Below are positions 32,467 to 42,800 of a stretch of DNA of 64,000 nt, one piece after another (the first letter of the stretch is position 1; every line of letters starts with the position of its first letter). The stretch lies in NCBI GenBank assembly GCA_037893245.1, contig JBAIAA010000780.1, positions 372,001 through 436,000 of the forward strand. Direction: 5' to 3'. Made by a program: the position numbers and the translations under genes. The stretch is from Crossaster papposus. Its lineage: Eukaryota > Echinodermata > Asteroidea > Velatida > Solasteridae. Under the pieces are notes generated by a model. That model made no database searches. It saw only the letters and a list, made by a program, of their open reading frames with translations, and was not told where the DNA came from.

Positions 32467-35420
32467 ATGAATGGAATTACCTAAACTCTATGCTTGTCAC
32501 CAGTGTGACAACAACTTTGGACGGAGATATAACCTATCGGAGGCATGCAGAAAATGTACATGCTGAAGAGGCATCTAAAATAAACGAAGTTGACGGTGAT
32601 CTTGCGGAAAATTCTGACGTAGATAATTCCGAACCCGAATTTAAAAAGCGTAGATTTAAAGTTTTGGAAATAAAAAAACAGTAAAACTGAATCTTCGCAG
32701 GACGAAGATGAAGAGGTCGAAGAAGATGATTCGGAATCCGAAACGGAGGTAGAACATGATGACAAATCATCTGATGAAGACGAGTCTAGTTCTGAGTTGG
32801 AAGACAATGCCGCCTATAGGGCCTTCAGACTGGTTGGCAGAAGCCAAAGAAATCCACAACGGACATGTTGAATTACAAATACGAAAAGTAGGTCGACCGG
32901 GGGTATAGATGAAGATCAAGCCAAGGAAAAAGCCGACAGGAAGACCCGCTGGGCAGTCAAGCAAATCTTTTTCAACAACTACAAGGATTTGTTGTCAAGT
33001 TACCTACGTCTGAAAGATAATGACTCTCATCAAGATATTGTGAAAGACCAGAAAGAACTTTTTAAGATTGTGGAACAACTACTTCATCAAAAAGGGAAAT
33101 CTAAACTTCCCTCTCACAATTCTAAAGCAGAACTGGCAGAGAAATTTAATAAGTTCTTCATTTCCAAAATCTGCAAAATACGCAAGGAACTCGATACTTC
33201 TGCTGATGTTGGCATAAGTAATGACACAATTTTCCCCCAGACGGATGATGATAAATCGATTGCCAATCTTGAAGTTTTACTTCCTGCAACTGAAGTTGAA
33301 ATTCGCAAAATAATCGATGCATCTCCACCAAAATCCTGCGATACTGATCCAATCCCTACTTGGCTCTTAAAGAAACATCTTAGTCTACTTGTTCCAGTAA
33401 TCACAAGGATCGTCAACCTCTCGCTGGACTCGGCCACTTTCCCATCATGCTTCAAAACAGCTCTCGTTACACCTCTTCTTAAGAAACCATCATTGGACTC
33501 AGAAAACCTAAAGAACTACCGTCCTGTTTCAAATTTGGCTTTTGTCTCAAAAATCATCGAAAAAGTAGTATCGACTAGGTTATCAGATCATCTTACTGAA
33601 AATAATCTCTACGAACCATTCCAATCTGCCTACAGGAAAAACCATGGGACTGAGACAGCTTTGCTACGGGTGCAAAATGATATTCTCCATGCTATGGATA
33701 ACAAACGTGGTGTGTTTCTGGTGCTACTGGACTTGTCGGCTGCCTTTGATACCATAGACCACGGTGTCCTTCTATCACGTCTTTCATCTATTGGTGTCAA
33801 AGGTAGCGCCCTTGAATGGATAAGATCGTATTTGAGTGATAGATCTCAAGCAGTCAACATAAATGGATGTTTATCTTCAATCCTCCCGCTTCTCTTCGGT
33901 GTCCCACAAGGCTCTGTTCTGGGCCCTCAATTTTTCACTATTTACTCAGCTCCCATTGCAAATATTGCTCGTAAACATGGTTTACTGGTGCACATGTATG
34001 CGGATGACACGCAACTGTATTTACCATTTGATTTGTATGACAACGAAGATGAACTAGCTACTCGCAAACGCATGGAATCATGTATTGTGGACATAAAATC
34101 TTGGATGACTTCTAATAAACTGAAATTAAATGACGACAAAACTGAGCTCATCATAGTCACATCAAAATACCTTCAATCCAGAGCCACAAACAACTCTATT
34201 CAAATAGTGTCATCACCCATTCATGCTTCGCCAAGTGCTCGTAATTTGGGAATTATTTTTGACAACACGCTATCTATGGAGGATCACATCAAACGTGTCT
34301 GCAAAGCTACATATTTCCAAATCAGGAACATTAATCAAATTCGTAAAGTTTTGGATGACGATACAGCAGCTACTTTAGTCCATGCTTTGGTAATATCGAG
34401 ATTGGACAATGGAAATTCTCTATTATATGGTATAAATGAACAACTACTGGCAAAGCTCCAACGTGCTCAAAATGCTGCAGCACGCATGTTAACCCGCACT
34501 CGTAAATTTGATCATATTTCGCCAATTTTGAAACAACTACACTGGTTACCAATTCGTCAAAGAATTCAATTTAAGCTACTTTTGCTCACTTGGAAATCAC
34601 TTAATGCTATGGCACCAGTGTATATTAATGAACTTCTTTCTCCATATATTCCAAAACGCACTTTGAGATCTGCTGACAAAATTCTTCTGACTGTCCCTAG
34701 AACTGTTTCGTCGTATGGTGATCGTGGATTTTATGCAGCTGCTCCCAAGCTTTGGAATGCCTTGCCATTCGAACTTCGCAGTTGTAGTTCCATCAATGTT
34801 TTCAAAAAGTTGTTAAAAACTCATTTATTTGAAACTGCTTATAATATTTGATTGTTTTTGCAAAACATTTTATTGTGATTTATGTACTCATTTTGAGCTT
34901 TTACTTGATGTCTTTAATGTGATTTCTGGTATCCCATTGCTGACACATACCTTAATACATGTATGTTCGGCCATTTTTTCTCTCATTTTGGTCGGGCAGG
35001 AATCAGTTATTGCTGTTAAGTTGTTGTAACTGCTAATTCTGGTCTTCTCCTCTCTTTGCTTGTTTGCCATGTGCAGCTGGGCAGTGTGTGTTGGTACTGT
35101 GATATCTTCTTTGATCTTGTAGGGTCACATTATTGATCTTGAATTGCCTTTATGTTTTATTTATTGTTGCATTTTATTTTGGTTCATTATTTTTCCTTTG
35201 TCATGTTTGTGTTTTATGTTGCGCCTCGGAATAGGTTTTCTCTAGATAGATGGCGCATTATTGCTTTATATTATTATATTATTATTAAGAAAAGATTAAC
35301 AAAGGCGTGGAAGTAAACGAAGCCCTAAACAGAGTAATGATTAAACACACGGTCAAATTTAACGGACTGTTCCAGCAAGACGAACAGGGAGATAACGAGG
35401 AAGGCATTGATAATTAAAGA
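32467..35420 (+). pseudogene. Broken C2H2 zinc-finger gene split by a LINE
   Basis: From the ATG near 32470 a finger begins LYACHQCDNNFGRRYNLS. A one-base insertion near 32540 shifts it before the two histidines (HAENVH). Acidic Ser/Glu/Asp stretches follow (EPEFKKRRFKVLEIKKQ, then DDKSSDEDESSSELEDN). Next come WLAEAKEIHNGHVELQ in another frame and a helical segment QAKEKADRKTRWAVKQ, FFNNYKDLLSSYLRLKDN up to about 33040. A LINE then interrupts. After it, about 35290-35417 resumes with GVEVNEALNRVMIKHTVKF and an acidic end before TAA. At least three frameshifts plus the insertion show it is dead. I do not recognise the family. It could be a host gene or a piece of a large DNA transposon. Confidence 0.6.
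33045..35285 (+). mobile_element. L2/CR1-type LINE, 5'-truncated, with a long intact reverse-transcriptase frame
   Basis: The open frame up to the stop at 34851 contains the LINE reverse-transcriptase order: the fingers stretch NLAFVSKIIEKVV, palm A LVLLDLSAAFDTIDH (near 33720), motif B GVPQGSVLGP (near 33900), catalytic box HMYADDTQLYL (near 33990), then KLKLNDDKTELII and ARNLGIIFDNTLS. The L2/CR1-specific C-terminal block follows (LHWLPIRQRIQFKLLLLTWK, then GDRGFYAAAPKLWNALPFEL). The product would copy its own RNA at a nicked target. No endonuclease domain is present, so the copy is 5'-truncated near 33045. The 3' non-coding region ends in a TATTATTATT tract near 35265-35288. The intact frame indicates a fairly recent insertion. 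It interrupts the zinc-finger pseudogene. Confidence 0.85.
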
Positions 35421-36290
35421 CTAATAGTTTAAGAAAAACTACTGTACTAAAAATAATAATCTTGTTCCTTTGGTAGAAAACAAAATAATATATAAAATAT
35501 AAAGTCAACTCTATTAGTCATTCTTACAGTTATCCATTATGGTTATTTCATACTTTTACGTTACAATGAGCTAGAGGACATCGATATAAGTTGCAAAAAA
35601 AATGGGGAATAAAATCAAACATACAAAGACTAATCAAAGTACTGTGTTTGAGAGAGAAATTATGTCAATAAAGCAACATTGTTATAATGTGTGTGTTAGT
35701 GTTTGACTTTTATCGCTATATTTCAGAGTCGCGCGTACCAGTAGGCACTCAAAAACAGGTCGCACCTGAGGCACTTGGTCTAAAGGGTAGTTCATATTTG
35801 ACTTGTATCACTCGAGTGTATAGATAACCGATTACATACCTACAATGACATGGCAGCAATAGGTACAAAGGGCGAAATATATATTTAAAATATTTTACTA
35901 TTTTCCTTCTTCCACCACGTCTGGTCAGACGTCGTGGAATCAAACACTTTGTTTTCACTTCGTGAAAATACAAACGAGACGTATACGTTCGTTTGTGATG
36001 CGGGGTACGGCTCTCGGCGCTCCGTGATTTCAAAAAGTCACTCCCGCACCTCCAATGCTTTTGTCGTGAGGCAATAGCAACCCGCGCAACATGATGCCAA
36101 GCGGCGCCGTTCGCCATCGCATACCACTATGTAGAATTAAACAAACAAAAACCTAACCCAAAAAAACCCCTTTTTTTTTTAAGGGATCGTACACGTTTGG
36201 TAATTGAAACTCATTGTTTGTTTCAATCCTATATAGTTATAGATATATACTATAAAACTAACCTGTAAAAAAATCATTTCAAAAGATGGT
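35421..36290. other. Spacer, nothing recognised
   Basis: AT-rich sequence. A 122-codon minus-strand frame at 35749-36117 has no family motif and low-complexity composition, so it is not called. Confidence 0.4.
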
Positions 36291-36294
36291 ACAC

Positions 36295-37315
36295 TGTTAT
36301 TAGGGTTGTGTAAAATCTTACACAAGTTGTGTAATATTTTACACAACCGCCAACCGCTGTTTACTATATGAACCTAGCAACTGTTGTTTAAACAGTGTAC
36401 ACAACCATGGTTGTGTAATTTGTAAACAAGAGTTGTGTAGTATTTCTACACAATAATGTGTAAAATTAATTTACCAAATTAATTGTGCAAATGGTTTACA
36501 CAGCAATTGGTTAATTTGTCTACACAATAGTTGTGTATTACTCACTGAGTTGTGGAATGGTCATTTTAAGGTGTATACAGACACATAATGAGTATAATTC
36601 AGAAAACTTGGTTCAAATTGAATGTTATGTAATTGTTATTAGCCATAACGACGACAAAATGCATAACCACATTACAAATCCTTCTATTATTAAGGCATGC
36701 AACAACAACACACCAACAAATGGTCATCAAGACTTTCGCTGCATGCATACAAGTTTCATGCATTTGTTGTTTTTTCTGGAAATTGCCGCTATATGCGCTG
36801 CAAGCAGGGTTTTGTAATTGCTTTGTTATACATTTTTGTTTTTATGTGGTGAAATTCGAATATCAAAAGCAATGCGCCAGGTCATCGATACAAACTATTT
36901 TAATGACTGTGTGTATCCACCTAGACACAAACAGTAAATACCAGGTCTTTATATTTTTAAGTAAGCTGCTTCAAAGAATATAGCTAATACCAGGATGCTG
37001 AAATATTCATTTTGTGGGACAGTTTATTTCCTACAATTTGGTACCTTATTTGTACAAATTTAGCATACATTTGAAATTCCAGGTGCAATATAGATGATGT
37101 GACCTGTTTACGTCTGTATTCAAATGTGCCCGGCGCCGGTATGCGCACGCATCATGTTTTGCATACAATTTGGTTGTGCTTAAAGGTTTACACAACAGTT
37201 GCTGAAATTAAGTTTTGGCGGCAATATCTATTTGAGTAACATCAAATTACATTTACACAACCTAGCATTAACACAACTTGGATATGATCACACAACCTTG
37301 TTCAATAATAACATA
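36295..37315. mobile_element. Possible non-autonomous element with TTGTGTAA motifs
   Basis: Both flanks are packed with TTGTGTAA/TTACACAA motifs in both orientations. The outer edges resemble each other as inverted repeats (GTTATTAGGGTTGTGT at left, ACACAACCTTGTTC...AATAAC at right). No transposase. The boundaries are approximate. Confidence 0.4.
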
Positions 37316-38850
37316 ACTATTGTTAATGCCTGGATATTTGCATAGTCGATTCACGCAAAAACCTTGAACTCCGCGCTACATGTACATGCCAACAACTGTA
37401 ACAGCGCGGAACAGGAAGCAACATTTTCCCAGTGAAATTAGGCCTACAGATGTTGCAACAGCACACACAAAATTGTGAATTTGTGTAATGTACTTGCGCA
37501 ATAATATGCATGTAATAACTGCGAAACCTTTTTGCATTAACCCCTGAACGCTTTAATAGAATATTGGTATTTCCCTTTTGTATTTCACCTAGGGCTGCCC
37601 CAGATGATTTTTTTTCTTTTTTTGTATTTTGTTAGAAGCAAAAACACAATGTAGGCCTGTGCGCATCCAAAAGTACGGTGCATTTAACCTGTTCCAGTGT
37701 GCGCCATAAACTGGTTAGGAGACTAGCTAAAACTGTTGTTGTCGTGCGGTTCGTGGAAGTTATTGGGATAGAGAGATTTTCGCCTCATATACATGTACGT
37801 TTTGAGAACAGCAGAGTTACAAATTCCGTTGTCAAACGCACGTAAAACGTTGACAGTCTTTCGGAGAGTAGTGTGTACATGGTGGAGTTTGACACGGTGC
37901 TGTATAATTATGCATTCAAGTCGTGCATCCAGCCTAATTGTGGGGGAAATGCACTTTTTTCTTTTCTTTTACTAATCCCTAAATTCAAATAAGGAAACGA
38001 AATCTATTCTACCAAACCTTTTACTCACACGTGGTCGGGTCGATGGCACATACAGGCGCCTCTGGCAACCGGCCATTACGATGACCCATATCTGACCAGG
38101 GAGGAAAACCGTAGGGCCCAAAGAAAAAAAACTCGTGGCACAGGAGAGAATCAACGACTAACTCTACTGACATTGTTACTGTACGAACCGGGAATCAAAC
38201 CTTGGCTGGTAATATGCTCAATAGACCGTGTCATCTCGTCAGTCCACGTTCACTTTTTCTGAGAGTGTCTTGGTACCAAACACCGACTAGTCTAGCCACA
38301 GACTTACATGTTTGAATGTATCTAACTGTTATCTGCGTGATCGATTAAACGGAAGTTGAGGTCAACAAATTTAATTTTATAATATTCATACATTCGCAGT
38401 ATTTTCAAAAAATGTTACAAATGGGAATGCTTTATTTCCTTTCAAACTACACATTAATTGCCCTTGATCGGATGGGCCCAGTTATGCTACAAAATAAATG
38501 CAAAAGGTAGAATGTTTGACACGTTGTAGATTATGGTGCCCGGATGTGTTGTATTCTCGTAAAATCTCGCACGATTTTGAAGTCAATTTACACGCTCTAT
38601 ACCAGACAATACAATCTCACTCTTAATGGAGTTATGATGGGTAGAGTCACCTGTTTTGCTTCTCTTCGTTTCTGAAAACATCGCCAGATTAACAAGAAAC
38701 AGTTAATGTTGCCCCCAGCTGATTAGTAATAGTCGTCTTAAAGTTGTAGCACAGATAAAGGCTTTCTCGTCATGGTTGTACTGTATCAAACTAAATCTAA
38801 CTACGTTATTACAATGTAGGCCTAGGTATAATGAGTATCTATACTCGTCA
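37316..38850. other. Spacer upstream of the NLR gene, nothing recognised
   Basis: No supported coding region. It may include the promoter of the gene beginning near 38.9-39.5 kb, but I see no convincing core promoter element. Confidence 0.4.
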
Positions 38851-38856
38851 TTTCAG

Positions 38857-38992
38857 GATTTCCAACGTCCCTTCCATTCTGCATATGGGTAGAATCTTGC
38901 CGCGATTATTGGCTTCCAGGGATTATACAGTTCCAGCGGTACAACTGTTCGACTTTTGAGATCATTTTCATCCTGATCCGAGAATTACAATG
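38857..38992 (+). other. Candidate 5' exon of the UBL-NLR gene, ATG at its 3' end
   Basis: An acceptor-like CATTTCAG ends at 38856 and a strong donor ACAATG|GTAAGA follows 38992. The only usable start would be the final ATG (38990-38992). Splicing in phase 0 to a weaker acceptor before 39528 would give an N-terminus starting M then KSFADSDD. Alternatively translation starts at ATG 39516 or 39573 in the next exon. Weakly supported. Confidence 0.3.
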
Positions 38993-39185
38993 GTAAGAAC
39001 ATTTCTGCCGATCAAAAACAAAGTGTGTAAAATATTACTCAGTGTCAATAATTATGAGCGTTTTTCCTTCAATGTTTAGGGATTGAGGTGCGGGTTTTTA
39101 CATCAAAGGTTTAATCAAGATAGTTGGTGGCACAAACAATAACATAACTCTATCTGCCTTGCTTTCACTTGGATGTATAGAACTG

Positions 39186-39477
39186 CAGGCCTGTGTTACA
39201 ACTGATAATAGTAACCAGCGGATAATGTATCACCGACCGGTGATGTCGCACAAATTGGCCGATACTAACAATTGACTGGTGTACTACACTATCGGGTTAT
39301 TCTTATTACATTATCGGTCCTTATCGATAATGTAACATAAATTGACCGATAGTGTAGTAACAGTTACTGCACTGTCGGTCATTTTGGTTGTTAGTGATAC
39401 ACTATCGGGTAATTTGTGTGATATCGGTTGGTGATTATCCGTTGATTACTAATACTATATCAGTTGTAACAGGCCTG
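39186..39477. mobile_element. Foldback element with ~85-bp inverted arms
   Basis: Begins CAGGCCTGTGTTACAACTG and ends CAGTTGTAACAGGCCTG. Internal ATAATG/CACTATCGG motifs mirror each other around about 39330. It lies just upstream of the first well-supported coding exon of the UBL-NLR gene and could affect its promoter. Confidence 0.7.
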
Positions 39478-39540
39478 TTTGCTTTTACACATTCAATGAC
39501 AAAAATCGTGTACCTTTGTCCTTTGAGAAATCCTTTGCAG

Positions 39541-39883
39541 ACTCTGATGACGTAAAAAACACACCTAAAAACAAAATGAAATTGAAGATGCTCTTGACTC
39601 ATAATAATCTCTATGTACTCCTAGATGCTCAATTGGTATCTGTTTGTCTTAAGGGTGAATTCCTGGTACCTTTGATGACCCTCGCAGACTTGGAGGAAGC
39701 CAAGATGGCAGCGCGGGTCATGAACGATCACTCGCTGGCTAAGATGGTCACACGAAAAAGAAAGATTCCAACGTCTAGAAAGACGATATTTATGTCTGTG
39801 CTTTCTTGGAAGAAGTTGGAGGATACGTCTTCATCACCACCGTGTAACCTGAAAGAATCTTTACTTGAGGGAACTCAATGCAG
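39541..39883 (+). CDS. First well-supported exon; N-terminal segment of unknown fold
   Basis: Preceded by CTTTGCAG and followed by CAG|GTAGTT. It encodes about 114 residues, including MKLKMLLTHNNLYVLLDAQL, VPLMTLADLEEAKMAARVM and the basic patch TRKRKIPTSRK. The exon ends in phase 2, which exactly fits the single base that opens the UBL1 exon (40223). A regular helix/strand mix suggests a folded region, but I recognise no domain. The upstream start is unresolved. Confidence 0.55.
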
Positions 39884-42800
39884 GTAGTTATATAATAGCT
39901 TCTTGGTGTTTGGTATGATCCCGATATGACCCGAATTGTGGTAAATATATAAGTTACGCCCGACCTGCAAACATACAAAAGTGACACTAAAAGCTAATTA
40001 TAATAGTGTCGACTGTCGACAATTTTTCAATCCCACCCTAACCCTAACTATGGGGAAATCTATACAACTTAATTGCGTAAACATATTGCTTCTTCATCTA
40101 CATGTATATTAAACGTGGCCCAGTTAAACAGGATATAGTGTAAATTGCCCCCGAGTCTTTGAGTAGAACCTCTTTAAACTATCACATCAAGTCACTCTCC
40201 TTGTTGCATTTTCATCACACAGTGAGATCCAGCTGTTCGTAAGAAGCTCTTTGAGATCCACACTGTGCCTGCAACTACATCCATCCACCACTGTCTCAGG
40301 CTTGAAAGGATTACTACAAGAACAACTGAAGATTGAACCAGAAAATCAGCATCTTTTCACAAAGAGACACCGTGAGGTAATGCTGAACTTCGCACAATGT
40401 TCATTGTCATCTGTGTGTGTCCCCTCCCCCCCACACACACACCACCTTCCCTTAGTGTACTCTTCTATTGTGCCAGGGTTACCCAGGTGTATTTTATTGT
40501 TTCACTGATAGTCCTGTGCACATTTTCACGAACAAACATCTCTATTATTTGTTAGCTTCGCGATGGAGCCTCACTAAAGGACCACGGGATTGTTCAAGAT
40601 TCCAAGGTTGACTTACGCCTAGCGTCTGAATTGGTGGATGGAAGTGATCAACGCAAATCAACAGGTAAAGTCTGTGGATAGATTCATGTCGTGCATATTA
40701 TTAGGCCTGTACAGGTTGATTTGTTGAGCTGATCAACACATCAACATATAAGTCTGTATACAGGTGGCCCCCAAAACGGACAAGCACCTCCACCGCCCCG
40801 AGGCCAAAACAACCTATACCAATACATGGAGAATCCTTCTGGAAGAAAAATGATACCAAGAAATCCCGATTCGGTCTAGTATATGTTTATCTTGTTAGTA
40901 TTTGTATTCCAGAAAGATTTCCCATTCATTATACAATTTGATTAGGCCACCCTGTATAGGGTTATGTACATTACATCTGGGTTTTATAGGCGTAGTTAAT
41001 TGTCTTACCTTTCACGACTCGATCTATAGGAAACGAAACAAGAAGACGAAAGATAAAGGCAGGCTACAAATCGTCATCTGAAGAGGAAGACAATACTCTT
41101 AATTTGAGTCATAAAGATGACGTGAACTCCAATCACTCGGGGGATCCAGCTACCTATTCAACAAGTGGAGTCTCAAACAGCAACCAATCAAAGGGTAAAA
41201 CCCATATAGCCTTGATACATTTCCATTATGTAGTCCATTTGTGTTTAATAATTTGGTTGATGAAATTTTTCAGACCTATACAGTTAGAGGAAAGGGAAAG
41301 GTTAGGACGAAAACAGAAATATGTTGACAGGAAACTGTCATCACCTGAAATAGCTGAAGGAAAATCAAAGCTTTCTGACGGGGATTTCAAGAGAAATCGG
41401 ATGGTTTGAGCGTCGAGCGATTCTAACACACAATCATCACCCGCTGCAACACTCCAACATCCCATACCTATATATCGCTGTGGATTCTAAACCTCCCACA
41501 ATCACCCTAAGCATCTGTTATCTTTGTTTGATTCCTCATAATTCCCCTCATTACAGAAGACACTAAACTACATACATCTTCAGGTGGTGGAAGTCAAGAT
41601 CCATCGGATGACTCTGGCTGCTCATCCACCTCTGCAGCAAAACATGGTAAACAAAATACCTGTATTCTTATTTGCCTGTTACATTTGGTTTAAATTCACA
41701 ACTCATCGGAAAGTACTCTTTCATTTTGTTGTTTAAAAAGACCCAAACTCATCTCGGTGCATACCAAGTGAACTATAAACTTGCTCACTTTGTTACTTAC
41801 TCTCTATGATTAATATCCGGCAGCTACAAAGAGAACAAGAAGAAGACGGAGAAAAGTAAGAGGAAAATCTCCATCTGATGAATCACATGGACAAACTTCC
41901 TCGAGTGATGAAAACAAAACGGAGACAGGAGAGTTGTCTACCTCCTCAGGGGTTGAAGCCGCCAGTAATCAATCTAAGTCTGGTAATTAACTCCAACTTC
42001 TCGTTACATTTCAGTATCTGCATTTCGATCAATTATCGAATGACTTATCGAATGACTTCGGTAACTGCACCGAGACTGTTGCGTTGGTGTATTTGCTCGC
42101 ATATCTCAAGATCCGATGTATGCTAACGAATACGATCAAGCGAAGGCTTTTGGAATGTTGATGTTTTTAAGGATTGTTGTTGTTTGTTCAGGGAGAAAAA
42201 TAAAAAGACAAAGAAAAGCTGCCAAGAAAACCCCATCTAAAGAAGTAGAAAAAGAAGAAGTCCATGATAATACAAGCAGCATTGATAAAGAACCAGAGGT
42301 ATCAGATGACTCAAGCGATTTCGCTGCCTTCCCGTCACCCACTGTCATCGCAAAAGGTAACGTCTTCTCATTCTGGTAGTATAACTAACTTGGGTAAGTG
42401 GTGGGATGCCTTGATTGAGTACACTAACATACAAAAATCATAAAAGCTAGTTGTAACGCCGTTATTAAAATGTGTTACTTACTCTCTATGATTAATAATA
42501 TCCGGCAGCTAAAAGGAGAACAAGAAGAAGACGGAGAAAAGTAAGAGGAAAATCTCCGTCTGATGAATCACGTGGACAAACTCCCTCAAGTGATGAAGAC
42601 AAAACGGAGACGGGAGAGTTGTCTACCTCTTCAGGAGTTGAAGCCGCCGGTATTCAATCTAAGTCTGGTATTAACTCCAACTTTTCGTTACGTTTCAGTA
42701 TCTGCATTTCGATCAATTTTCGAATGACTTCAGTGATTGTTTAGCCTGATCTTGAAAAATAAAACAGATTTTGATGATCTTCTAAGTGGACAAACAAAAC

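Noticed and set aside
35749-36117. 122-codon minus-strand frame
   Set aside because: No family motif, no partner exons, composition typical of non-coding DNA.
40764-40879. Additional coding exon with a Pro-rich segment ending in a stop
   Set aside because: Not accepted as a main exon because its end is a MITE arm and the next exon (41030) joins UBL1 in phase without it. Kept only as a low-confidence alternative.
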